A DNA stretch of 64,000 nt from DAIPXZ01 sp036782995 (GTDB lineage Bacteria > Bacillota > Clostridia > Saccharofermentanales > Saccharofermentanaceae): assembly GCA_036782995.1 (NCBI GenBank), contig DAIPXZ010000004.1, positions 108,436 to 172,435 on the forward strand, given 5' to 3'. Shown piece after piece: positions 34,861 through 44,429 of the stretch (within the stretch, counting starts at the first letter, position 1; each line of letters begins with the position of its first letter). The notes below the pieces were generated by a model that saw nothing but the letters and a program-made list of their open reading frames with translations, made no database searches and was not told where the DNA came from. The position numbers were made by a program, and so were the translations under genes.

Positions 34861-35465
34861 ATTCGAATACCTCTCTCAAGTAATTCTTTTTCCACATAGG
34901 CATCAAGGGATGATATAAGGTCTTCCTTTGTGCCGTCATTTTTGATGACAATATCGGCAAGGTTTTCGTATTCTTCTTTCGTCATTTGCATCCGAATGCG
35001 ACGTAGCGCGTCTTCCTTATCCATACCTCTTCCAACAAGTCTTTTTACGCGAACATCATCCGAGCAACTAATCACCCAGACCTGATTACACTTATCCAGG
35101 AAGCCGTTCTGCACCGGAATCGGGACGTCCAGCACGACAAGCTTTGTCCCCTTCTCTGCTTCTTTATCAAGCTCGATAGCAATTTCTGAAAGCACATAAC
35201 GATGAATGATTGCTGTCAATTTATCGAGTCGCGTGCGGTCGGAAAAAACCTTCTCCGCGACGTATCGACGATTGAGCGCGCCAGTGACGTCAACGGCTTT
35301 TGCTCCAAGAAATGATTCAATCTCCGGTATCGCTAAGCCATTCGCTTCAGTAACCTTTCGCGAAAGCTCATCCGCGTCGATACATACCACGCCACGCGTG
35401 CGAAAGTATTCCGTCGCAGTGCTTTTTCCGCTTCCAATTCCACCTGTAATTCCAATAACAAACAT
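34857..35465 (-). CDS. coaE: Dephospho-CoA kinase
   Basis: 202 residues. Phosphorylates the 3'-OH of dephospho-CoA, the last step of coenzyme A synthesis. The P-loop is GITGGIGSGKST (residues 5-16), followed by CIDADELSR, LVVLDVPIPVQNG and the lid segment RVKRLVGRGMDKEDALRRIRMQ. Size fits the family. The gene follows polA by 11 bases, a common firmicute arrangement (polA-coaE), here without mutM between. Confidence 0.95.
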   Translation of the reverse strand: MFVIGITGGIGSGKSTATEYFRTRGVVCIDADELSRKVTEANGLAIPEIESFLGAKAVDVTGALNRRYVAEKVFSDRTRLDKLTAIIHRYVLSEIAIELDKEAEKGTKLVVLDVPIPVQNGFLDKCNQVWVISCSDDVRVKRLVGRGMDKEDALRRIRMQMTKEEYENLADIVIKNDGTKEDLISSLDAYVEKELLERGIRI

Positions 35466-35476
35466 ATTTCACCTCA

Positions 35477-38317
35477 TTAATGTGCTTCAAACCAGCTTTT
35501 TGCCTGATGGACTTCGGCTGGAAGCTTTACCGCGAGATCAACCGCATTTTCCATCGCATCCTCAAGCAAAATAGCTGCCGTTGCAGCGTCTTTTTCACTG
35601 ACTTCGACGATTAATTCGTCATGCACCTGTAAAATCAATTTTGCATCGATTTCTGCCGCTTGAAAAGAACGCGATGCGCGTACCATGGCAAGCTTAATGA
35701 TATCTGCCGCTGTGCCTTGAATCGGCGTGTTCATGGCCGCACGTTCTCCGAAATTCCGTATGTTGCGATTCGCGGAAGATAGCTCATGAAGAATGCGTCG
35801 ACGACCAAACATGGTGTCCACATAACCATTCTTTTTACCCGATTCAATAAAGCCCTTTAGACAAGGAGAGATTGCCGGATACTTCGCGTAATATTGTTCG
35901 ATATATCGATGTGCTTCGGGAATCGAGATACCGAGGTCTTGCGAGAGACCAAAGTCACTAACGCCGTAAACGATACTGAAGTTAATTCTTTTGGCTGCTG
36001 CGCGCATGGAAGCATCAATCATTTCTTTCGGTAAACCAAATATTTTCATTGCAGTCATCGAGTGGATGTCTTCCCCGTCTTGAAAACCTTGAATCATATC
36101 GCTATCACCGGATATTGCGGCGAGCAATCGTAGTTCAATTTGCGAATAATCCGCGTCGAGAAGCACATAGCCCTCAGGTGCGACAAACGCCTTGCGAATC
36201 GTACCTCCCAAATCACTTCGAATCGGAATATTTTGTAGGTTCGGCTCCGAAGAAGATAATCGTCCCGTATTTGTCATTGCTTGACTGTATGTAGTATGAA
36301 TACGTCCGTCAATCGGAGAAATATTCTTTTTTAAACCCATTACAAAGGTCGAATCGAGCTTTGCATATTGGCGATACTGCAGAATCAATGGCACAATCGG
36401 ATGCATCGTTGAGAGTCTGTCGAGCTCGTCTGAATCGGTCGAATAACTACCTCCGTGATTCTTTCGCCCCGAGGGTAAACCGAGTTTTTCAAACAAGATA
36501 CGTGATAATTGTTTCGGGGAAAGAATGGAAAACACTTCACCCGCCGCAAGATAGATTTCCTGCTCCAGGTCATGAATTTTCTCGTCAAAGGTGGTGTGTA
36601 ACGAATCGAGCATCTCTTCATCAACATAGACTCCGCGGCGTTCCATGCGATACAACTCCAGAACAAGCGGCATCTCAATTTCGTAGATGAGCTTTTCTTG
36701 GTGATTTGCCTCAATATCTTTTACTTGAACGTCGTGAATCATACGCATAAAAAGCACGCGATATGCTCTCCTCACGATCTGATCATGGTACGCTTGTTCA
36801 TCCAATGACAGCGTCCAGTTCTCACCTTCGGCTTCTTCCGGGGACGAATCGGCACCGCCCATTAAATCCTCAAGACTCATTTGCGTCTTGGTTTTTTTCT
36901 CCGTCTTCTCTTCATAATCAGGAAGAAATGGAAATGGAATCTTGGTACTATGCTCAAATAGCATCTCGAAGGGAGGCTCATTTCCGCTGACACGATTTTG
37001 CACGAGGCCGACGATTTCAACATCAAAACACGAAGTAAAGGGTAATAAGAACGGCATATTCTTTGCTGCATTTTTCAACGAACAGCAAACCGGTTCGATG
37101 TGGTATTCCTGCTCCCATTGAAATAACGTCTGCATTACATCAGTAATGACGTCAATATCGCTCCATACGCGAACATCATCCTTTTGCCACGCCATGGCAA
37201 GGCATGGATGCCCGTCAATAGCAAATATATCAATGGCATACGAAACGCCCTTTAAAACAACCAAGAGTGCCTTGGATAGAATCTCCGTTGAAGATTCGAG
37301 CGTTATTTGCGGTTCGGTTAACGAAGAATAATCCAAAATCCGTTGCATGTCATTTTTTTGTTTTTCCCTTGGTATCAAAGCCGAATCATCCGCGTCGTTG
37401 GGTGCCGTGATGCGGGCATTCCTCTGAGACTCCTCATCAATCCCCCACTTCTTGAGTTGGGAACGGAAGCCGTATCTCGTAAGTACGTCGGCAGCTTTTA
37501 CCGTATCTGTATCTTGCATGGCTAAGTCACATAGCGGAAGTGTAACCGGGGCATCTAAAAGTATGGCGGATAGCTTATATGAGAGCCGCACCATATCTTC
37601 GGAATCGCGCATTTTTTGCTGAATGCCTTTCGGAAACTCATCCAAATGAGCATAGATATCATCGAGTGTCTTATACTTGGAAACCAAATTCATGGCACCC
37701 TTTTCACCAATACCGGCCGCTCCGGGAATATTGTCGCTATTGTCACCCATGATGGCCTTGGCCGTGACAAAATCTTGCGGCTCAATGCCGAATCTTTCAT
37801 TAAATAGTGAAATATCATACCAATCAGTTGAGGTCTGGCCTGCCTTGGAAACAGGCATGACAACCACCGTCTGCTCATCGATTAACTGAAAATCGTCTTT
37901 GTCGCCGCTTAAGATGAAAACCTTGAACCCATCAGCAACAGCTAATGTTTTATAGGTACCAATTAAGTCGTCCGCCTCATATCCGGCAAGCTCATACCGC
38001 GGAAAAGAAAGCGCATCGAGCACTTCCTTTAATATTGGCATTTGCACGCGAAGATCGTCCGGCATAGATTTACGTTTTGCCTTATATCCGTCAAAGCTCA
38101 GATGACGGAAAGTCGGTTCCTTACGATCGAACAAGGTGAGCGTATGCGTCGGCTTCACTTCACTGATATAGCGGGCAAGTGTATTGAGATAGGTATTCAC
38201 AGCAGCTGTCGGTGTGCCGTCCGGTGCAGAAAGCGGATTGCGTCCGGCCATGGCATAGAATGAGCGATTGATGATACTGTTTCCGTCAATCAGCAAAAGT
38301 CGTTTTTCGTCTGCCAT
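35477..38317 (-). CDS. polA: DNA polymerase I
   Basis: 946 residues. Fills gaps and removes RNA primers. Order: 5'-3' exonuclease (about 1-300: LLLIDGNSIINRSFYA, YEADDLIGT, GDKDDFQL, GDNSDNIPG), a degenerate 3'-5' exonuclease-like domain (about 310-560), and the polymerase domain with motif A DADYSQIELR, motif B RAAAKRINFSIVYG and motif C VHDELIVE. The proofreading Asp/Glu motifs are not recognisable, and a Lys/Glu/Asp-rich insertion near 480-500 lies in that domain. The gene is 24 bases after the giant activator gene and leads coaE. Confidence 0.95.
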   Translation of the reverse strand: MADEKRLLLIDGNSIINRSFYAMAGRNPLSAPDGTPTAAVNTYLNTLARYISEVKPTHTLTLFDRKEPTFRHLSFDGYKAKRKSMPDDLRVQMPILKEVLDALSFPRYELAGYEADDLIGTYKTLAVADGFKVFILSGDKDDFQLIDEQTVVVMPVSKAGQTSTDWYDISLFNERFGIEPQDFVTAKAIMGDNSDNIPGAAGIGEKGAMNLVSKYKTLDDIYAHLDEFPKGIQQKMRDSEDMVRLSYKLSAILLDAPVTLPLCDLAMQDTDTVKAADVLTRYGFRSQLKKWGIDEESQRNARITAPNDADDSALIPREKQKNDMQRILDYSSLTEPQITLESSTEILSKALLVVLKGVSYAIDIFAIDGHPCLAMAWQKDDVRVWSDIDVITDVMQTLFQWEQEYHIEPVCCSLKNAAKNMPFLLPFTSCFDVEIVGLVQNRVSGNEPPFEMLFEHSTKIPFPFLPDYEEKTEKKTKTQMSLEDLMGGADSSPEEAEGENWTLSLDEQAYHDQIVRRAYRVLFMRMIHDVQVKDIEANHQEKLIYEIEMPLVLELYRMERRGVYVDEEMLDSLHTTFDEKIHDLEQEIYLAAGEVFSILSPKQLSRILFEKLGLPSGRKNHGGSYSTDSDELDRLSTMHPIVPLILQYRQYAKLDSTFVMGLKKNISPIDGRIHTTYSQAMTNTGRLSSSEPNLQNIPIRSDLGGTIRKAFVAPEGYVLLDADYSQIELRLLAAISGDSDMIQGFQDGEDIHSMTAMKIFGLPKEMIDASMRAAAKRINFSIVYGVSDFGLSQDLGISIPEAHRYIEQYYAKYPAISPCLKGFIESGKKNGYVDTMFGRRRILHELSSANRNIRNFGERAAMNTPIQGTAADIIKLAMVRASRSFQAAEIDAKLILQVHDELIVEVSEKDAATAAILLEDAMENAVDLAVKLPAEVHQAKSWFEAH

Positions 38318-38341
38318 TTCTTTCTCCTATCCTTACACGAG

Positions 38342-41300
38342 TTATTCCTTCTCGTTTGATTTCTCTTCCCTATATATGGCCGTGCTGACCATGAGCTTGA
38401 TACGATTCAATTGATTTGCCTCGCTGGCACCCGGGTCATAGTCAATCGGAATAATATTTGAGTTCGGGTATTGTCGACGAAGCTCTTTAATCATTCCCTT
38501 ACCGGTAACATGGTTTGGCAAGCAAGCAAAAGGTTGCGCACAAATGATATTCGGTACTCCGTTTTCAATCAATTCAATCATCTCCGCAGTCAGGAACCAT
38601 CCCTCACCACAGGAGTTACCAATGGAAAGAACCGATTCTGCACTATTAGCCATATCACGGATAGAAGCCGGGAGGATAAATTTACCCGTTTCTGATAGTT
38701 TTTTCACAATATGCTTGCGATAATGCTCAATCAAGTCAATACCACGTTCACAGGCCCATGCGACCTTCGAGCTTCTGCCCAAATATTCCGCACGCCAAAT
38801 CGGGTTATACGTACAGTACAGGAAAAAGTCCAACAAGCCCGGTACTACAGCCTCACAGCCTTCTCTTTCAATAACATCAATCGCGTGGTTATTCGCATCA
38901 GGTTGGAACTTTACCAATATCTCACCGACGATACCGACGCGCGGTTTTCTCTTGATATCGCGAAGTTGCAAAGCATCAAATGAGGCAATGGTATCGTCCG
39001 TAAGTCTCGTGAAAGAACGAACCTTGGCTTCTTCATCAGGAAGTCCAAGCTGAGTCAACGCGTCATGAACACGTGTTGCTTCCTCTGGCGTTAATGGATC
39101 ATTTCCGCATGACTCATCCATGTTGTAAGTATCAGATAGGTCCGCATACTTATTCTTTGGATTAAAGAAAGCAACACCTTTCTTGTTCCAATATTGATAA
39201 AGCGCATTTGCCGAGCCTCTCTCCGCTTCATATGGACGTACACGCAAGAGTAATGTCGACAACATATCACCATAGCAAACTGCCTGCAAAGCCTGATTTA
39301 AGAATGGTAGTGTTATCTTCCATCCCGGATTCGCTTCAAAGCCCTGCGCCGATAATGCAACGACGGCAACCTTCGGGAACCCCGCCTCGCGTAATGCTTT
39401 TCTTAAGAATGCAACATAGTTTGTCGCACGGCAGCCTCCGCCGGTTTGTGTAATCATAACCGACGTGTTTTCCGGATCAACGTTCCCTGAAATAAATGCA
39501 TTTACGATTTGACCGACAACAATTATCGTCGGGAAGCAAGCATCGTTGTTAACGAAGCGAAGTCCGCATTCGATGTCTTCCTGCGTAGCCTTTTTCAGCA
39601 ACCGCAATTTGTATCCATTATTGCGGAAAACCGCCTCAATAAACTCGAATTGAATCGGTGCCATTTGCGGTGCGATAATTGTATGCATTTTCTTGTTTTC
39701 TTTGGTAAATGGTTCACGTACCAATGTATACGGATGATTCTCACTCTCATTTGTCGAAGAAATTTCACCAGTCACATTTCTGTTTGTGGCATTCTTTGAA
39801 GCATTGGCTTCACGTTCATCCATAGCTACCTTCAAAGAACGCATACGAATACGAGCCGCGCCGAGATTGCTTACCTCGTCAATCTTCAAAAGTGTATAAA
39901 GCTTGCCTTGCGACTCGAGAATTTCTTGCACTTGGTCGGAAGTAACCGCATCAAGTCCGCAACCGAAACTGGTAAGCTGTACCAATTCAAGCGCATCATT
40001 CGTTGCAACATATGCAGCCGCTTCATAAAGGCGCGTGTGATACATCCATTGATCCACAACACGAATCGGTCGTTGCAAACGCCCCGCCTCCGCAACACTG
40101 TCTTCGCTCAGTACTGCAAGGCCTAAGCTATTAATCATCTCTGGAATGCCGTGATGGATTTCCGGATCATTGTGATATGGACGACCTGAGAGCACAATGC
40201 CCTTCTTGCCGGTACGTTCCAAATCAGCGATGACTTCACGTCCTTTTTCCAAAATATCGAGCTTATATCGCTCATACTCTTTATTTCCGGCGCTTACTGC
40301 GCGGACACATTCATCCTCCGTTACTCCGAAACGCTTGAAGGTTACGCAAAGCTTTTCTGCCAACGCATCCATGTCATCAAGCGGCAGGAATGGACTGATG
40401 AAATCGATATTCTTATCTCGAATATTTTCAAGATTATTGCGAATCACTTCCGGATAAGAAGTAACAATCGGACAATTGTAATGGTTATTCGAGCCCTTAT
40501 TCTCATTTCGCTCATATGGAACACTCGGATAGAAAATGCGAGTCACGCCACTTTCAATTAAGTTTTCGATATGTCCATGAACCAGTTTCGCCGGATAACA
40601 GACACTCTCGGACGGAATGGAGTCCATACCTTTTTCGAAAAGCTCATGGTTTGAACGAGGTGATAATTTCACCGAGAAGCCGAGCTCAGTAAGCACTGTA
40701 AACCAAAATGGATAGTTTTCGTACATATTGAGAACACGAGGAATACCCATCACGCCACGTGGTGCCTTATCCTTCGGAATCGGTTGGTAACGGAATGTAC
40801 GTGAATACTTGTAGTTAATGAGGTTCGGCATCGAATCCTTGGTTTTCTCTTTACCCTCGCCTCTTTCGCATCGATTACCGGAGACAAATCGTTCCCCATT
40901 TGAAAATGTCGAAATCGTAAGCTTGCAATGGTTTGTACAAAGCGGACACGTCGTCATTTCCGTTTCCATGTCAAATGACGAAAGCGCCTGTAATGACATA
41001 AGCGATGAAATCTTCTGCCCTTGTGGCATACGATTCTTTGCAATAATTGCAGCACCAAAAGCGCCCATCAATCCGGCAACATTTGGTCGAATGACATCGC
41101 GTCCGGAAATTAATTCGAAGCAACGCAGGATGGCGTCATTCAAGAAGGTACCGCCCTGTACGACAATTTTTTTGCCGAGTTCACGGGTATCACGAATTTT
41201 TATGACCTTATAGAGTGCGTTACGAACGACAGAATAAGAAAGGCCAGCAGAAATATCGCCAACCGTTGCGCCTTCTTTTTGCGCTTGTTTTACCTTGGAA

Positions 41301-42763
41301 TTCATGAAAACTGTGCATCTCGTGCCCAAATCGACTGGATTGGAAGCACGTAATGCCTCAACAGAAAAGGAATGTGCATCCATTTTCAAATTTTCGGCAA
41401 AGGTCTGAATAAATGAACCACAACCCGACGAACAGGCTTCATTCAACATAATGGAGTCGATGACGCCTTTGCGAATTTTCATGCACTTCATGTCCTGGCC
41501 GCCGATATCGATAATAAAATCGACATCCGGGCAAAAGAACTTAGCGGACTGGAAATGCGCCATCGTCTCGATTTCACCCATATCGACGCCGAGTGCGGCA
41601 CGGATAATGTTCTCACCATATCCTGTCACGCAGCTGTTTGCGATATATGTATCCGGCGGCATCTCCTTGTATAACTGCGTAACAATAGAAACTGCACTCT
41701 TGACAGGATTACCTTTATTACCGGCATAGAAGGTATAAACCATCTCACCCTTGTCATTGATCAAAACAGCCTTTGTTGTCGTACTTCCAGCATCAATGCC
41801 GAGGTAGCACGGGCCTTTTTGTTGACTTAACGAAAAGAGCTCGACCGTCGCCTTCTCATGGCGTTTCGTAAATTCAGTTCTTTCTTTTTCACTTGCAAAA
41901 AGAGGTGCAATACGTGTGATATCTGGTGCGAATCCAGTACCCGTACGGAAAGCTTCCAACAATTCACTGATTTTCTTTATCTCACCCTTTGCGCCGAGAG
42001 CGGCTCCGAGAGCGACATAAATCTGTGCATTTTCCGGCATCCAAAACGATTTCACATCCGCCTCAAGTGTCCGTTCGAAAGCAAGTCTCAATTCAGAGTT
42101 AAAGAACAATGGTCCTCCGAGGAAAGCGATATGACCGCGAATTGGTCGTCCACATGCGAGGCCGGCAATTGTCTGGTTTACAACGGCTTGAAAAATCGAT
42201 GCCGCAAGGTCGGACTTCGGCGCGCCTTCATTAATTAATGGTTGTAAATCGCTCTTGGCAAAGACACCGCAACGCGAAGCAATCGTGTAAATTGTTGAAT
42301 AGGATTTGGCCATCTCATTTAAGCCGTCCGCATCCGTTTGCAAAAGAGTAGCCATTTGATCGATAAAGGCACCTGTACCACCGGCACATGTACCATTCAT
42401 TCTTTGTTCAGGGACAGGATGCAAATAGGTAATCTTAGCATCTTCTCCGCCGAGCTCAATAATGACATCCGTCTCCTTGTGATACTTGGAAATCGCTTCT
42501 GTCTCAGCGATAACTTCTTGAACGAAATCTAATCCGAGCCATTTTGCAACGGAAAGACCACCAGAGCCAGTCACATTTACTTGTGTTTGTAAGTCGGGAT
42601 ATTTCTGACTCAATTCCTCAAATGAGGCTTGGAGTTCCTTCTGTATATCGGAATGATGGCGTCGATACTGTTGATAAATTACCTTCTCATCTTGGAGTAA
42701 GACAATCTTAATCGTTGTGGAACCGATGTCGAGTCCCATCTGAAATGTTTGTTCTGGATGCAT
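38342..42763 (-). CDS. Double 2-hydroxyacyl-CoA dehydratase activase-like protein (BcrAD/BadFG family)
   Basis: 1473 residues. Two complete ASKHA ATPase domains in tandem: first at about 1-265 (DIGSTTIK, GGEDAK, and iron-sulfur cysteines Cys126 and Cys165, matching the activator HgdC), second at about 318-585 (DAGSTTTK, GGQDMK, Cys444/448 and Cys483). Then CPLCTNHC...NRCERGEGK, a four-cysteine segment, a DUF2229-like region and a long C-terminal region resembling dehydratase-subunit relatives (COG3580/3581), with GCRATNYVAFLRKA and SIGNSCGEGW. Such proteins hydrolyse ATP to drive one-electron transfer; the substrate here is unknown. No separate dehydratase genes are adjacent. Confidence 0.88.
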   Translation of the reverse strand: MHPEQTFQMGLDIGSTTIKIVLLQDEKVIYQQYRRHHSDIQKELQASFEELSQKYPDLQTQVNVTGSGGLSVAKWLGLDFVQEVIAETEAISKYHKETDVIIELGGEDAKITYLHPVPEQRMNGTCAGGTGAFIDQMATLLQTDADGLNEMAKSYSTIYTIASRCGVFAKSDLQPLINEGAPKSDLAASIFQAVVNQTIAGLACGRPIRGHIAFLGGPLFFNSELRLAFERTLEADVKSFWMPENAQIYVALGAALGAKGEIKKISELLEAFRTGTGFAPDITRIAPLFASEKERTEFTKRHEKATVELFSLSQQKGPCYLGIDAGSTTTKAVLINDKGEMVYTFYAGNKGNPVKSAVSIVTQLYKEMPPDTYIANSCVTGYGENIIRAALGVDMGEIETMAHFQSAKFFCPDVDFIIDIGGQDMKCMKIRKGVIDSIMLNEACSSGCGSFIQTFAENLKMDAHSFSVEALRASNPVDLGTRCTVFMNSKVKQAQKEGATVGDISAGLSYSVVRNALYKVIKIRDTRELGKKIVVQGGTFLNDAILRCFELISGRDVIRPNVAGLMGAFGAAIIAKNRMPQGQKISSLMSLQALSSFDMETEMTTCPLCTNHCKLTISTFSNGERFVSGNRCERGEGKEKTKDSMPNLINYKYSRTFRYQPIPKDKAPRGVMGIPRVLNMYENYPFWFTVLTELGFSVKLSPRSNHELFEKGMDSIPSESVCYPAKLVHGHIENLIESGVTRIFYPSVPYERNENKGSNNHYNCPIVTSYPEVIRNNLENIRDKNIDFISPFLPLDDMDALAEKLCVTFKRFGVTEDECVRAVSAGNKEYERYKLDILEKGREVIADLERTGKKGIVLSGRPYHNDPEIHHGIPEMINSLGLAVLSEDSVAEAGRLQRPIRVVDQWMYHTRLYEAAAYVATNDALELVQLTSFGCGLDAVTSDQVQEILESQGKLYTLLKIDEVSNLGAARIRMRSLKVAMDEREANASKNATNRNVTGEISSTNESENHPYTLVREPFTKENKKMHTIIAPQMAPIQFEFIEAVFRNNGYKLRLLKKATQEDIECGLRFVNNDACFPTIIVVGQIVNAFISGNVDPENTSVMITQTGGGCRATNYVAFLRKALREAGFPKVAVVALSAQGFEANPGWKITLPFLNQALQAVCYGDMLSTLLLRVRPYEAERGSANALYQYWNKKGVAFFNPKNKYADLSDTYNMDESCGNDPLTPEEATRVHDALTQLGLPDEEAKVRSFTRLTDDTIASFDALQLRDIKRKPRVGIVGEILVKFQPDANNHAIDVIEREGCEAVVPGLLDFFLYCTYNPIWRAEYLGRSSKVAWACERGIDLIEHYRKHIVKKLSETGKFILPASIRDMANSAESVLSIGNSCGEGWFLTAEMIELIENGVPNIICAQPFACLPNHVTGKGMIKELRRQYPNSNIIPIDYDPGASEANQLNRIKLMVSTAIYREEKSNEKE

Positions 42764-42817
42764 GGTTGATTCTTTCCTTTTCCTTATTCAGTTGAATTTT
42801 GTCGACTATTCCGGTAA

Positions 42818-43894
42818 TTAATCGTCGCCGGTTGTTATTGTCTTCTTCGATGAAGACGTCTTTTTCGTTTTTTGTGTCGTTGCCTTTGTCGTTTTCGGCG
42901 CCGCTGACTTTGTTGCCTTCGGCGCCGCTGGCTTTGTTGCCTTCGGTGTCGCTGACTTTGACACCTCTAGCGCCTTTTCTGGTGAAGCTTTCGAAGTAGC
43001 TTTAATCGCTTTCTTTGCAGCCGCTTTCGTCGTTTTTGCTTTCTTTGCTTCAGCATCCCTTACCGATTGCGGAGCACCCTTACTCGAAGAAACCTTCGCT
43101 TGTGCTTTCGCGGTTGCAGGCTTTGCAACAGTAACGGATTCTGACACGGCTTTTTTCGTCTTTTTAGATGTTGGTTTTTTACCGCTTACGCTTGATGCTT
43201 CCGCCTTACCTTCTGACATTAAGCTCTCCGCCAACGCCTTCATTTTTTTCTTCTTTTCTTCTTCGTCAATAATAGCTCTAGACGATTCTTTCCATTGCTT
43301 CATCTTTAACTCGGCCGACTTCATCATTTGCTTTCTGAAATCATCTTCACCTGCTAAAGACAATCTGAAATCGCGCTGTAACGATACACAAAGAACCTCA
43401 TCAGGTATTCCTTTTGTCAAATCAAAAGCATTTCCAAAAACATCCGCCGTCGTCAAATGCAAAGTCTCACAGGCCTTTACGACATTCTCCTCAAAATCAG
43501 AAAACTCACCCTTAATGCCGAGCGAAAACGGCAATCCAATAAAATTCACACGTACATAAGGCAAATTTCGCGAGAATAGAAGATGCAACGCAATCAGCTT
43601 AATATACGATTCAAGATTGATAAATTCCTGATCGCAAATCAATGAGACTGCCCCCTTCGGTGCCACATTCGCGATATCCGAATATTCATTTTCGAAACCA
43701 TCTGACCACAAAAAATATAGCTCACGATAAACTGCTTGTTCAAATGATTCATACTGAATCGTGAGTGGTTTTGCCAAAATCTTCTTCCCGATTTTGAATA
43801 TATACTCAATATACTGTTTTTCCATATGTGATGAAACGCCAACCCACTTGAAGTAAGCGGCAACATCTCGAGCATTGTAAAGATAATTCGTCAT
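42818..43894 (-). CDS. Unknown protein with histone H1-like Lys/Ala/Pro-rich tail
   Basis: 358 residues. The first 205 residues form a folded-looking mixed alpha/beta domain (starting TNYLYNARDVAAYFKW) that I do not recognise. After a charged EEEKKKKMKALAE helix the last 120-130 residues are almost only Lys, Ala, Ser, Thr and Pro, with repeats such as TPKATKPAAPKATKSAAPK. Such tails bind DNA or RNA non-specifically, as in histone H1-like bacterial proteins (HctB, AlgP). It precedes the giant activator gene by 54 bases. A role in nucleoid or RNA binding is an inference from composition alone. Confidence 0.75.
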   Translation of the reverse strand: MTNYLYNARDVAAYFKWVGVSSHMEKQYIEYIFKIGKKILAKPLTIQYESFEQAVYRELYFLWSDGFENEYSDIANVAPKGAVSLICDQEFINLESYIKLIALHLLFSRNLPYVRVNFIGLPFSLGIKGEFSDFEENVVKACETLHLTTADVFGNAFDLTKGIPDEVLCVSLQRDFRLSLAGEDDFRKQMMKSAELKMKQWKESSRAIIDEEEKKKKMKALAESLMSEGKAEASSVSGKKPTSKKTKKAVSESVTVAKPATAKAQAKVSSSKGAPQSVRDAEAKKAKTTKAAAKKAIKATSKASPEKALEVSKSATPKATKPAAPKATKSAAPKTTKATTQKTKKTSSSKKTITTGDD

Positions 43895-43965
43895 GTTTGC
43901 TCCTCACTGGCACAACTAGCCAATTAAGTATTATAACATAAAGTCCTGTTATATCGCGGATTATG

Positions 43966-44012
43966 CAAATAAAAAGCCCTCACGCAACTTCGTATTTCAG
44001 TTGCATGAGGGC
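43966..44012 (-). terminator. Strong terminator after the 87-residue protein gene
   Basis: Minus strand: GCCCTCATGCAACT pairs with AGTTGCGTGAGGGC (14-bp stem, one G-T pair, 9-nt loop), followed by TTTTTATTTG. It lies 29 bases after the stop, confirming that the small gene is a separate transcript. Confidence 0.93.
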
Positions 44013-44040
44013 GTCACATTTAAGGAAGAAAAGAAATAGA

Positions 44041-44304
44041 TTAGATTTGATCTACTTCTTCCGCATTTCCGAAAAGATTCAATCTGAACAGCAAGGATTC
44101 ATCTTCCGGATTCGAGCAATAGATTTTTGCACTTACGAGCATACCACCCTCAATCAACTTTACAAGACCTGTAATTTGACTGAGCTTGCTCTTCAAGTTA
44201 AAGCGGTCATTTTCTTCGGTAATGAGCATGACATCTCCTGTGCAAGAATCAAGAGCCTTCATGAATTCCTGAACATCAACATTGTGTAAACTAAAAGCTT
44301 TCAT
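44041..44304 (-). CDS. 87-residue orphan protein on its own regulated transcript
   Basis: 87 residues, acidic, cytoplasmic, mixed alpha/beta (MKAFSLHNVDVQEFMKALDSC..., ending in GNAEEVDQI). AGGAGGT lies seven bases before the ATG, a near-perfect binding site. The gene has its own strong terminator and a near-consensus promoter with a palindromic operator, so it is a deliberate, highly expressed unit in spite of its size. The pattern resembles small regulators, but I do not recognise a family and see no helix-turn-helix or metal site. Confidence 0.8.
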   Translation of the reverse strand: MKAFSLHNVDVQEFMKALDSCTGDVMLITEENDRFNLKSKLSQITGLVKLIEGGMLVSAKIYCSNPEDESLLFRLNLFGNAEEVDQI

Positions 44305-44328
44305 GTATATTACCTCCTACATTTGTCG

Positions 44329-44346
44329 TTGCATGACCTCATGCAA
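44329..44346 (-). promoter_or_regulatory. 18-bp palindrome in the leader of the 87-residue protein gene
   Basis: TTGCATGA-CC-TCATGCAA is a perfect inverted repeat with 8-bp arms, 11 bases upstream of the ribosome binding site. As RNA it forms a hairpin with too tight a loop unless it opens by two pairs, so it may be a DNA operator or a 5' mRNA structure. Confidence 0.55.
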
Positions 44347-44400
44347 TCTTCACTTTTATTTGTTTTCATTTGTGGTATCGCTGTTCTCAACCACAACTAA

Positions 44401-44429
44401 AGTATATTGCACGAAACGTTTCGCGTCAA
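44401..44429 (-). promoter_or_regulatory. Strong promoter with palindromic operator in its spacer
   Basis: Minus strand: TTGACG, 17-bp spacer, TATACT. The spacer contains the perfect palindrome CGAAACGTTTCG (44412-44423), which fits the central part of LacI/GalR-family operators. Repressor binding here would block polymerase directly. It drives the 87-residue protein gene. Confidence 0.72.
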
